NCBI GenBank assembly: GCA_016793185.1
Contig: JAEUIK010000770.1
Location: 1 to 13,147, forward strand
Length of the DNA: 13,147 nt
DNA from: Planctomycetaceae bacterium
GTDB taxonomy: Bacteria; Planctomycetota; Planctomycetia; Pirellulales; JAEUIK01
Direction: 5' to 3'
A program made the position numbers and the translations under genes. This document shows, in pieces, positions 5,951 to 13,147 of this stretch. The notes under the pieces are model-generated. The model saw nothing but the letters and a program-made list of their open reading frames with translations. It did not search any database and was not told the origin of the DNA. The number at the start of each line of letters is the position of its first letter. Position 1 is the stretch's first letter.

Positions 5951-6853
5951 TTACTCCCCGCTACGATCGTACGCCAAGATTCGCTCGGAAGTGATCAAGT
6001 CGGGCTGCGACAGGGAAAGGATGCCGATCAGCTCTCCGGCGGGTCCATAGCCTGCGAATAGCTCGTCAGAACGCTCGTGCCGGAATGGGACGGGGCGACC
6101 CTGCCGCAGGCTGCGGACTTCCTCGGCGCTCAGCTCGTGGCGGCGCAGATGTGCCACGGCCTTCGCGGGCGGGAGCAAATGCCCGGGGAGCGATGCGGCG
6201 TCGAGCGCGTCGAGCTCGCAAGCGCCCTCAATGCGAAAACCGCCGATCGCGGTCCGGCAGAGGGCCGACATGACGGCGGCCGTTCCCAGCGATTCGGCCA
6301 GATCACGCCCCAGGGAACGCACGTACGTTCCGGAGCTACAACGGATATCGAGCTCCATGACAGGGTATTCGTAGCCGACGACCGATAATTGGTAAATCGT
6401 GACAGGACGGGGCGCCAATTCCGGCGTTTCGCCCCGGCGGGCGAGTTGGTACGCCCGGCGCCCCGCGACCTTGAGCGCGGAAAACGCCGGCGGCCGTTGC
6501 AGGATCGCGCCGGTCAAACGTTCGGCCGCCGACTCGATTTCGTCGCGCGTGGGGACGGGGGGCTCGATCAGCTCAGTCACCTCCCCCTCGATGTCCTCGG
6601 TCGTGCTCGACCGTCCCAGCAGGAAGGTTGCGCGGTAGCGCTTGGGGAGCTGTTGCACGAACTCAATCAAACGCGTCGCGCTGCCGATCGCGATCACGAG
6701 CACGCCCGAGGCAAGCGGGTCGAGAGTCCCCGCATGCCCCACCTTGGCAGGTCGCACCAGGCGCTGGACCCGGTTCACCGCGTCGCGCGAGGTGATGCCC
6801 GAGGGCTTGTTGACGTTCAGCAGTGCCGACAGGGAACTCACGATGGATCTCAT
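5951..6853 (-). CDS. truB: tRNA pseudouridine(55) synthase TruB
   Basis: Converts uridine-55 of the T-loop of most tRNAs to pseudouridine in the cytoplasm. The 300-residue length is typical. Motif I is LLNVNKPSGITSRDAV (11-26). Motif II is GHAGTLDPLASGVL (39-52), with catalytic Asp45 in GTLDP. KRYRATFLLGRSSTTEDIEG (71-90) matches the substrate-binding strand and the T-x-T/D-x-x-G block. RCSSGTYVRSLGRDL gives the later conserved GTYVRSL motif. The end (from about 230) is compatible with a short PUA-like C-terminal domain. The ATG at 6853 gives ten residues before the conserved LLNVNKPSG. The gene follows the MmgE/PrpD gene by 39 bp and precedes the corA-like gene by 44 bp, so co-transcription is possible. 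The usual bacterial nusA-infB-rbfA-truB neighbourhood is not present here. Confidence 0.95.
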   Translation of the reverse strand: MRSIVSSLSALLNVNKPSGITSRDAVNRVQRLVRPAKVGHAGTLDPLASGVLVIAIGSATRLIEFVQQLPKRYRATFLLGRSSTTEDIEGEVTELIEPPVPTRDEIESAAERLTGAILQRPPAFSALKVAGRRAYQLARRGETPELAPRPVTIYQLSVVGYEYPVMELDIRCSSGTYVRSLGRDLAESLGTAAVMSALCRTAIGGFRIEGACELDALDAASLPGHLLPPAKAVAHLRRHELSAEEVRSLRQGRPVPFRHERSDELFAGYGPAGELIGILSLSQPDLITSERILAYDRSGE

Positions 6854-6892
6854 TTGGCGAGGAGCCGTGCAGTCGGCCTGACCACGGGCGGC

Positions 6893-8410
6893 TCACATCC
6901 CGCGAATGCGGAAATCGAGCAGTCCATCGACTTCGGCCTGCGATTTTCCGGCCACGTTGCTGAAGCGGCGATACAGGGCATCGACGTCCTCGACGCCAAG
7001 CCCTGCCAGCAGGCGAAACTTGTGCTCCAACAGCGAATCGAGGTTGCCGCTGTCGTTGCGTGCGTGTCCCTCGGGATACATGACCAGCCCGCTCGAAACG
7101 TGGCCGACGCGCGCGTGATCGATCTCGAGCGTGGTGGGGATGCCGTCGGGATACTTGGCGTCGTACTCGGGGCCGCCGTGGCGGAACTCGATCTTCTGCA
7201 TGATTTCGCGGGTGAGCGGATCGAACAGCGCCTGGTCGTCGTAGTCGGCCGGTACGAGCATCAGCTCTTTCCAGCCGGCGGCCTTCTGCTCGTAGGCCTT
7301 GCGCAGCAGCGTGGCCACAATGTAGACCATCGAGTGGTCGGCGCTTTGCCGCGTGCGCGGGTCGCGTTTGGCCGGGTCGCCAATGATGCCGAACGCCGGC
7401 TCGTAGATCGTGATCCGCAGGCTCTTCAACTGCTGCCGATCCTGCAGGATGGTGGGGTGGGCCTTCAGAAGATCCATCAATCCCTGAATCGCCCCAGCCG
7501 ACTGGTGCTCGTAAAGTCCCAGCTTGAAGTGCATTCCCATCACGGCGAAATCGTCGCCCGACGTGGAGAGAACAAGCTCGATGGGGCTGGTCCCCTTCGC
7601 GGCCGGTTTCTCGAACAGGCAGAAGATTGCCTCGGGATTGCGGAAGATATCGGCAGGTCCCACGAAGCCGCGCATCGCCCGCCGGGCACTGTTGACCGCC
7701 ACCTCGGTGCTGATCGCGGCCGACGCTCCCTTGGAATCGGAGAGCTGCTTGCCGGCCCGGATCGCCCGAAACGGGATGTAATGGGCGACGGTCAGGCCGA
7801 TGGCTGATTCGATCTGTTCGGCCGTGGCGCCCAGCAGGGCCCCGTAGACCGCCGCCGAGGCGATCGCTCCATGCACCACGTGATCGATCTTGTAATTCTT
7901 GAGAGCGAAGACCTCGGCCAGCCGTCCCCGGATCTCGTCGATCGCGATCATCGCCTTGACGGTCGTCCGCCCGTCGAGTCCAGCCACCTGGGCCGCAGCC
8001 AAAGCTACCGGGTAGAAGTCGTTGTGGCCGAACTCGCCGCGCGTGTGGCCCCGCGCAGGGTTGTAGCCGAAGTTCGTTCCGTTCGAATCCCACTCGCGGG
8101 CGGCCGAGCTGTTGGCCAGAATTGCCTTCTCGGGCGAAACTCGCACCTTCGAGCCCAGGCAGGTCGCACCGGGCTTGCCAGCCGCCACGGGATAGTCGAG
8201 CGCCTCGGCCCGCAGGACCTTGGGAGCATTGGCGCCGCAGGCCAGCGCCGAAACGGCGCAGGCGATGCTGTCGAGGTGAAAGCGCTCGACCATCTTCCAG
8301 ACCGACGGCTCGGGATCGGGGTATTTCCCCTGCAAGAAGTCGATCGCGTACTGGCCGATTCCGCGGGCCTGGTTCTCGTCGGGTCGCAGCGTCACAAAAC
8401 TGGCGGGCAT
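6893..8410 (-). CDS. MmgE/PrpD family protein (2-methylcitrate dehydratase-like)
   Basis: This 505-residue protein is of the MmgE/PrpD superfamily, which includes 2-methylcitrate dehydratase and cis-aconitate decarboxylase. Family blocks seen are the helical N-terminus with FHLDSIACAVSALACG, the SSAAREWDSNG block followed by GHNDFYPVALAAAQVAGLDG (the counterpart of the usual D-D...HPG..PAALA active-site region, here with a longer insert), and HGAIASAAVYGALLG. The later lid-domain region includes SLRITIYEPAFGIIGDP and EIDHARVGH. I chose the ATG at 8410 because the family match begins right there, although the frame stays open much further upstream as an antisense shadow of the kinase gene. The substrate is not certain: no prpB, prpC or other methylcitrate-cycle gene is in the window, so a propionate role should not be assumed. 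The gene is divergent from the kinase gene, 120 bp away, and is followed closely by truB. Confidence 0.85.
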   Translation of the reverse strand: MPASFVTLRPDENQARGIGQYAIDFLQGKYPDPEPSVWKMVERFHLDSIACAVSALACGANAPKVLRAEALDYPVAAGKPGATCLGSKVRVSPEKAILANSSAAREWDSNGTNFGYNPARGHTRGEFGHNDFYPVALAAAQVAGLDGRTTVKAMIAIDEIRGRLAEVFALKNYKIDHVVHGAIASAAVYGALLGATAEQIESAIGLTVAHYIPFRAIRAGKQLSDSKGASAAISTEVAVNSARRAMRGFVGPADIFRNPEAIFCLFEKPAAKGTSPIELVLSTSGDDFAVMGMHFKLGLYEHQSAGAIQGLMDLLKAHPTILQDRQQLKSLRITIYEPAFGIIGDPAKRDPRTRQSADHSMVYIVATLLRKAYEQKAAGWKELMLVPADYDDQALFDPLTREIMQKIEFRHGGPEYDAKYPDGIPTTLEIDHARVGHVSSGLVMYPEGHARNDSGNLDSLLEHKFRLLAGLGVEDVDALYRRFSNVAGKSQAEVDGLLDFRIRGM

Positions 8411-8516
8411 CGCTAGCTCTTTCGTCAGGGAGTCGAAACGGGGCCAAGGTGAGGATTTTGCACCTCCGAACCTCAGTTCGCAAGCGTTGCCCAGGGTCCC
8501 GCTGGCGAACGGTGCC

Positions 8517-8520
8517 GGAG
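8517..8520 (+). promoter_or_regulatory. Shine-Dalgarno site supporting the kinase start at 8531
   Basis: GGAG lies ten bases before the ATG at 8531. The alternative ATG at 8579, directly before the kinase domain, has no Shine-Dalgarno-like sequence upstream, so the longer form is preferred. Confidence 0.45.
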
Positions 8521-8530
8521 AACGGTTACG

Positions 8531-10624
8531 ATGAAGACGTCCCGTGCCCTCACCCCTGCGCCGACCAGCCTGATATCCATGGATTTCCAGCAACTCGGCC
8601 CGTACGTCATCCAGCGTCAGATCGGCCGCGGAGGCATGGGGACGGTCTTTGCCGGGGTCGAGAGCGCCAGTGGAGTCTCGGCGGCCGTCAAGGTTCTGTC
8701 GGTCCACTTGGCGCAGGACCAAGGGTTCCGCGAGCGTTTCGAGGCCGAGATCGAGACGCTCCGCAAGCTGCGCCATCCAAACATTGTCCGGCTGTACGGC
8801 TTCGGCGAACAGGAGAGCGTGCTCTTCTACGCGATGGAGCTGGTCGAAGGGACGAGCCTCGAAGAGGAATTGCGCCGGGGGAGGCGCTTCGACTGGCGCG
8901 AGACCACGCGCATCGGCATTCAGCTCTGCCGGGCCCTGCGCCACGCCCACGACCGCGGTGTCATTCATCGCGACATCAAGCCCGCCAATCTGCTGCTCGT
9001 CGGCGGCGGCACCGATATCAAGCTCTCGGACTTTGGCATCGCCAAGCTTTTTGGCAGCTCCGGCATGACGGCCGACGGGGGGGTCATCGGCACGGCCGAC
9101 TACATGGCCCCCGAACAGGCTGACGGCCGGCCGGTGACGCACCGCGCGGATCTCTACAGCGTCGGCGGATTGCTCTACGCGCTGACCGCGGGGCGGCCCC
9201 CCTTTCAGGCGCGTTCGCTGCCCGAGATGCTGCACATGCAGCGATTCGCCGAACCGGATCCGCTGCGGGTGCATGCTCCCGACGTACCGCACGAGTTGGA
9301 AGAGATCGTGCGCGACCTGCTGGTCAAGGAACCGGAGCAGCGGATCCCGAACGCCCAGGTGCTTGCGCGCCGGCTCGAAGCCATGGAGCATGGTCTGTTG
9401 CGGCGCGCCGAGCGCGATGCGGCCGCCCACAGCGGCGACATCCATACCTCGGCAACGGCCGTCGGCGTCGAGCCCGGCGATCCGGCGCGACCCGCCGGCA
9501 GTGCACCGCCCCGGCCTGATCAACAGGTCACTCACGTCGGTTCGGAGCATAGCTTCTCGATCGGCACGCCCCGCCATAGCGCCCAAACGCTGGGAGAGAC
9601 GCAGGCGGCCGTCGAGTCGGACGAGATCGATCGACTGCCGGTTTTTTGGACCAGCGATTCGGTGACCCATCGGGGCACGCGTGCCAAGTCGCCGGAGCCC
9701 GATGCGCATCCTGGCAAGCCGGCTCCCGCGACTCCCGCTGGCGCATCGATCGTGGCGGCCGAGAGGCCGCAACCGCGGTTTGTCTCGGTCAGTGAGGACG
9801 AGGACCTCGACGACGCGCGCGCGGCGGCCGGCAATCCGTTGATCAGCCCGCAAACGTTGGTGCTGGTTGCCGCGTTGGTAAGCCTGGGCGCGATCGTCTG
9901 GTACTTTCTGCAGCCTCCCGCGGCCGATGCGTTGTACGCACGCGTGCGTGCGGCTGCCGATGAGAATCGCCCCGAGCGGCTGGCCGACTCGGCCGACGAC
10001 ATCAAGGAGTTTCTGAGCTATTACCCCGACGACCATCGCGGTCGCGAGTTGCAGCGCTATCTCGACGACATCGACCTGTACCGCCTCGAGGTCCGATACC
10101 GCCGCGGCGGAGCGCAGCCGCGCGATGCCGAAACGTTCACGACGCTCGAGCGCGCCTACGCCGAGGCCTTGCGCCTCATCGACAGCGACCCCGATCGCGG
10201 CGAAACCAAGCTGCGCGGACTGTTGGCATTGTATGGCTCCGAGCCCGATCTTTCCGAACGCGAGCAGCAATGTCTGAAGCTGGCGGAGCGTCATCTCGAT
10301 AAGCTCCGTTCGCGGGATGGGGAGCACGAGGATGATCTGGCCCGGCTCGAACAGCGTCTGGCGGCGGCCGACGCCGATGCGAATCGCCAGGCAGCGAGCC
10401 GGATCTACCAAGGGTTGATCGACGTCTATCGCGACAAGCCGTGGGCGCGGGGCGTGGTCGACGCCGCTCGCGCGAAGTTGGCGGAATCCGCGTCCCAGTC
10501 CCCTCAACCGGCCCCCGATTCCCCGCAGCCGGCGCCGTCCGCAGCCGCCCCGAACGGAGCGGCGGCCCCGGCCGAGCCGCCCCCTGCGCCCTCGGCGGCA
10601 GCCCCCGCACCCGTGGGGCCCTGA
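8531..10624 (+). CDS. Hanks-type Ser/Thr protein kinase with one transmembrane segment
   Basis: This 697-residue membrane kinase is likely a signalling receptor. The kinase domain spans about residues 20-290. It has the glycine loop GRGGMGTV (32-39), Lys54 in AAVKV, probable helix-C Glu73, the catalytic loop HRDIKPAN (146-153; Asp148, Lys150, Asn153), DFG (167-169) and the activation segment ending GTADYMAPEQ (187-196). All key residues are present, so it should be active. A Pro/Ala-rich, poorly ordered segment (about 300-436) leads to a single membrane helix (about 442-460). The outer part (about 465-650) is rich in charged helical segments resembling TPR or coiled helices, and the protein ends in a low-complexity Pro/Ala tail (655-697). 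No PASTA repeats are seen, so a PknB-like peptidoglycan sensor is unlikely. The start at 8531 has GGAG ten bases upstream; a start at 8579 would give an N-terminus 16 residues shorter. The gene is divergent from the MmgE/PrpD gene. The ligand and substrates are unknown. Confidence 0.93.
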   Translation: MKTSRALTPAPTSLISMDFQQLGPYVIQRQIGRGGMGTVFAGVESASGVSAAVKVLSVHLAQDQGFRERFEAEIETLRKLRHPNIVRLYGFGEQESVLFYAMELVEGTSLEEELRRGRRFDWRETTRIGIQLCRALRHAHDRGVIHRDIKPANLLLVGGGTDIKLSDFGIAKLFGSSGMTADGGVIGTADYMAPEQADGRPVTHRADLYSVGGLLYALTAGRPPFQARSLPEMLHMQRFAEPDPLRVHAPDVPHELEEIVRDLLVKEPEQRIPNAQVLARRLEAMEHGLLRRAERDAAAHSGDIHTSATAVGVEPGDPARPAGSAPPRPDQQVTHVGSEHSFSIGTPRHSAQTLGETQAAVESDEIDRLPVFWTSDSVTHRGTRAKSPEPDAHPGKPAPATPAGASIVAAERPQPRFVSVSEDEDLDDARAAAGNPLISPQTLVLVAALVSLGAIVWYFLQPPAADALYARVRAAADENRPERLADSADDIKEFLSYYPDDHRGRELQRYLDDIDLYRLEVRYRRGGAQPRDAETFTTLERAYAEALRLIDSDPDRGETKLRGLLALYGSEPDLSEREQQCLKLAERHLDKLRSRDGEHEDDLARLEQRLAAADADANRQAASRIYQGLIDVYRDKPWARGVVDAARAKLAESASQSPQPAPDSPQPAPSAAAPNGAAAPAEPPPAPSAAAPAPVGP

Positions 10625-10853
10625 CCACGGATCCCGAATTGCTGGCACGCTTTGCGCCCGCTTGTTATAAGGGAGCCAGTGCCTGTTTCCCGCGACGACG
10701 AGAGGCGGCGCTAGTGGCCTCGGACCCAGGGGAGGGACGCGGCCTAAAACCTCCCTCCTTCGCCTCGCGCTCTCCCCAGTCAGCCTGGAGAATTGCGGTC
10801 GCCGCGCCCCGGTGGGCCCGTGCCCGCGTGAATCGTTGAGGAGCCTTCGCGCC
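10625..10853. other. Gap of 229 bp between kinase and DUF1549/DUF1553 genes
   Basis: This gap holds the 3' flank of the kinase gene and the 5' leader of the next gene. I see no clear terminator hairpin after the kinase stop. A TATAAG box at 10666-10671 could be part of a promoter, but no matching -35 element lies at the right distance. The Shine-Dalgarno site at 10838-10843 is the only element I can support. Confidence 0.4.
10838..10843 (+). promoter_or_regulatory. Ribosome binding site of the DUF1549/DUF1553 gene
   Basis: GAGGAG lies ten bases before the ATG at 10854. It decides the start of a gene whose frame is open at the window edge. The following codons encode a signal peptide, which agrees. 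Confidence 0.6.
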
Positions 10854-13147
10854 ATGAGTCGGCATTGGCAATCGCGTTCTCCCGCTACGGCGTTGCGGAG
10901 GTTGCCCCTCCCTGCACGGGCGCTAACTCTGTGGGCACTTGCGGCATGCTGCGGCGCCCCCGCCCCGGTGGTCGCCGTCGAAGCACTGGCGATCGTCCCG
11001 GGGCAGATCGCGCTCACCGGCCCGGAAGCCCGACAGCAGATCGTCGTCGAGCGGATGGTCGATGGAAAAGCCGCGGGGGACGTGACGGCCGCTGCTACGT
11101 TTCAGGTGGCCAATCCCGAGGTCGCCGCGGTCGACGGGTCGTATCTTTTGCCGCGAGGGGATGGCTCGACGACCATCACCGCCACCGTCGGCGAGCTGAC
11201 TGCGTCGGCCGCCGTGACGGTCGCCGCCTACGGGCGGCCCTTCGAGTGGAGCTTTCGCAATCATGTCGAAGCCGTCCTGACCAAGGGGGGCTGCAATTCG
11301 GGCGCCTGCCACGGCGCGGCGGCGGGCAAGAAGGGGTTCAAGCTCTCGCTCCGGGGCTACGATCCCGAGGGAGACTACCTCACGCTCACTCGGCAATCGC
11401 AGGGACGCCGCATCATTCCGAGCGATCCCGGGCGCAGCCTGATTTTGACCAAGCCCAGCGGCGCCATTCCGCATGGCGGCGGAGTGCGGCTCGATCCGGC
11501 GGGGCGCGAGTATCGGGTGCTGGCGGATTGGATCGCGGCCGGCATGCCGGGCCCGCGCGATGACGATCCGCGCCTCGATCACCTGGAGATCCTCCCTGCC
11601 CTGGCGGTCCTCAAGCCGGGGGCCACGCAGCAACTGATCGTGCTTGGGCATTTTACCGACGGGCGCGTCGAGGATGTCACGCGCTGGGTCAAGTACACTG
11701 CAACCAGCGACACGGTCGCCGCGGTCGACGATGCGGGACTCGTCCAGATCAATGGCCCGGGCGAAGGCGCGATCACCGTCTGGTATCTGAGCCGCGTGGT
11801 GACGGCCTCGATCCTCGTCCCCTACGAGGCCGAGATCCCGCGCGAGCGATTTGCCCAGGCGCCGCGACACAACTTCATCGACGAGCTGGTGCTCGAGAAG
11901 CTGGCGCAGTTGAACGTGCCGCCGTCGGAACCGGCGAGCGATGCCGAGTTTCTCCGCCGGGCCCACCTGGACACGATCGGCGTTTTGCCGACGGTCGCCG
12001 AAACGAAGCAGTTCCTGGCCGACACAGCGCCCGATAAACGCGAGCGGCTGATCGATGCTCTGCTGGCCCGCCCCGAGTTTGTCGACTATTGGACCTACAA
12101 ATGGTCCGACCTGCTGCTGGTGAACTCCGAGGCGCTCACCGCGCCGCAGATGTGGTCGTACTACAACTGGATTCGCAACAACGTGGCGGCCAATACGCCG
12201 TGGGACGCGTTGGTCAGGCAACTGGTGACCGCCACGGGCAATACGCTCGAGAATGGCGCGGCGAACTTCTTTGTGCTCCATCAGGATCCGCTCGATCTCT
12301 CGGAAACGACGTCGGTCGCGTTCTTGGGCATGTCCATCAACTGCGCGCGGTGCCACAACCACCCGATGGAAAAGTGGACCAACTCGCAGTACTACGCGAT
12401 GGCCAATCTCTACGCGCGGGTGCGGACCAAGAACGGACCGAGCGGCAGCCGGGTGATCTTCAGCGCGACCGAGGGAGATGTTTTGCAGCCGCTGACCGGG
12501 AAACCGCAGCCCCCCTGTCCGCTGGACGGCGAACCGCTGGAGATCGATGATCCGCGGGATCGCCGCGGCGCCCTGGCTGCCTGGCTGACCAGTCCCGAGA
12601 ATCCCTACTTCAGCCGAGCGATCACCAACCGGGTCTGGGCGAATTTCTTCGGCGCGGGGCTCGTCGAGAATATCGACGACCTGCGACTGACGAATCCCCC
12701 CAGCAACGCCGCTCTCCTCGACGCGGCAGCCGGGCACCTGGCCAGGTCGGGCTATGACCTGAAGAGCCTGATGAAGGTCATTCTGCAATCCGCGACCTAC
12801 CAGGCATCGAGCCGGTCCCTGCCGGAGAACGCCGCCGATCGGCGTTCTTACTCGCGCTACTATCCGCGCCGACTGATGGCCGAAGTCCTGCTCGACGCTT
12901 TCGCGCAGGTCACTGGCGCGCCCAGCAAGTTTCCTGGTTATCCCGAGCACTGGCGAGCGCTGCAATTGCCCGACTCGAACGTCGCCAGCTACTTTCTCAA
13001 GACCTTCGGCCGACCCGACCGGGTGATCACCTGCGAGTGCGAACGGGGTGCCGAACCGAGCATGGTGCAAGTGCTCCATATTTCCAATGGCGACGCGATC
13101 AACTCGAAGCTTGAGGCGCCGGGCAACCGGATCGAGCAGCTCTTGAG
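10854..13147 (+). CDS. Planctomycete secreted protein: Ig-like, haem-motif, DUF1549 and DUF1553 domains (3' end cut)
   Basis: The frame is open from ATG 10854 to the right edge: 764 codons, no stop. The N-terminus has an Arg-rich segment and a hydrophobic stretch (about 23-41). LAAC at 29-32 could be a lipobox; otherwise cleavage after VVA at 41 would give a secreted form. A bacterial Ig-like (Big_2) domain follows (about 43-125). Next comes the planctomycete-type GCNSGACHG motif, with Cys147, Cys152 and His153 in a CX4CH arrangement, and FKLSLRGYDPEGDYLTL. A second Ig-like domain is at about 240-310. DUF1549 (about 350-560) contains RAHLDTIGVLPTVAETKQFL and CARCHNHPMEKWT (Cys497, Cys500, His501: CXXCH). 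DUF1553 (from about 590) begins RRGALAAWLTSPENPYFSRA, with ITNRVWANFFGAGLVE next. These multi-domain proteins are numerous in Planctomycetes, often beside a DUF1501 gene that would lie beyond the window. Their function is not established; a role at the cell surface with covalently bound haem is possible. Confidence 0.9.
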   Translation, partial: MSRHWQSRSPATALRRLPLPARALTLWALAACCGAPAPVVAVEALAIVPGQIALTGPEARQQIVVERMVDGKAAGDVTAAATFQVANPEVAAVDGSYLLPRGDGSTTITATVGELTASAAVTVAAYGRPFEWSFRNHVEAVLTKGGCNSGACHGAAAGKKGFKLSLRGYDPEGDYLTLTRQSQGRRIIPSDPGRSLILTKPSGAIPHGGGVRLDPAGREYRVLADWIAAGMPGPRDDDPRLDHLEILPALAVLKPGATQQLIVLGHFTDGRVEDVTRWVKYTATSDTVAAVDDAGLVQINGPGEGAITVWYLSRVVTASILVPYEAEIPRERFAQAPRHNFIDELVLEKLAQLNVPPSEPASDAEFLRRAHLDTIGVLPTVAETKQFLADTAPDKRERLIDALLARPEFVDYWTYKWSDLLLVNSEALTAPQMWSYYNWIRNNVAANTPWDALVRQLVTATGNTLENGAANFFVLHQDPLDLSETTSVAFLGMSINCARCHNHPMEKWTNSQYYAMANLYARVRTKNGPSGSRVIFSATEGDVLQPLTGKPQPPCPLDGEPLEIDDPRDRRGALAAWLTSPENPYFSRAITNRVWANFFGAGLVENIDDLRLTNPPSNAALLDAAAGHLARSGYDLKSLMKVILQSATYQASSRSLPENAADRRSYSRYYPRRLMAEVLLDAFAQVTGAPSKFPGYPEHWRALQLPDSNVASYFLKTFGRPDRVITCECERGAEPSMVQVLHISNGDAINSKLEAPGNRIEQLL

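Noticed and set aside
8467..8480. CGAAC-4-GTTCG hairpin in the prpD/kinase divergent region as an operator
   Set aside because: The stem is only five bp and occurs once; there is no second copy or overlap with a recognisable promoter.
10643..10655. Sigma-54-like promoter, TGGCACG followed by TTGC
   Set aside because: Only two bases separate the elements instead of the required four, so the GG and GC would be two positions too close, and no activator site is visible.
8411..11017. Minus-strand frame open upstream of the MmgE/PrpD start, antisense to the whole kinase gene, which would give a 1374-residue fusion
   Set aside because: Family similarity begins exactly at the ATG at 8410. The upstream part is the antisense of a well-supported kinase with a composition typical of high-GC shadow frames, and it has no recognisable domain.
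10923..13079. Long minus-strand frame of 718 codons
   Set aside because: It is antisense to the DUF1549/DUF1553 gene, whose plus-strand frame has clear domains and motifs, a signal peptide and a Shine-Dalgarno. The minus frame has no domain.

Overview
The window looks like chromosomal DNA of a high-GC planctomycete, most likely from the Pirellulales and relatives. The strongest marker is the right-hand gene, a secreted Ig-like/haem-motif/DUF1549/DUF1553 protein of the type that is expanded in Planctomycetes. A Hanks-type Ser/Thr kinase with a transmembrane segment and an FtsK with very acidic spacers fit the same origin. I see no tRNA, rRNA, CRISPR array, insertion sequence or phage gene.

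Layout, left to right. (1) 1-719, minus strand: the 5' end of a citramalate synthase gene (cimA) with a complete-looking control region. It has a TTGACA-17-TATCTT promoter, a 37-codon leader peptide ORF whose C-terminal part is packed with Ile codons, an antiterminator/terminator pair, and then a strong Shine-Dalgarno sequence and cimA. (2) 747-1097: a small lipoprotein of unknown function. (3) 1170-1780: a two-gene PIN-domain (VapC-like) toxin and DUF104-like antitoxin module with an ATGA overlap. (4) 1902-4748: ftsK, the DNA translocase, with an extra acidic C-terminal tail. (5) 5091-8410: corA-like, truB and an MmgE/PrpD-family gene, all on the minus strand with gaps of about 40 bp, so possibly co-transcribed in the order prpD-truB-corA. 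(6) 8531-10624, plus strand: a membrane Ser/Thr kinase, divergent from the prpD-like gene. (7) 10854 to the right edge, plus strand: the large planctomycete surface/periplasmic protein, cut by the window end.

Four items are easy to miss because their frames run off the window edge or are very short: cimA, the DUF1549/DUF1553 gene, the leader peptide and the attenuator. The attenuator is the most interesting feature. Citramalate synthase makes the isoleucine precursor 2-oxobutanoate (via citramalate), and the leader peptide carries four Ile codons in eight positions just before a 12-bp antiterminator arm. This fits ribosome-mediated attenuation by charged tRNA-Ile. The sequence elements are seen directly; the mechanism is inferred. 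The other genes are mostly housekeeping or lineage-typical functions with no evident shared pathway.
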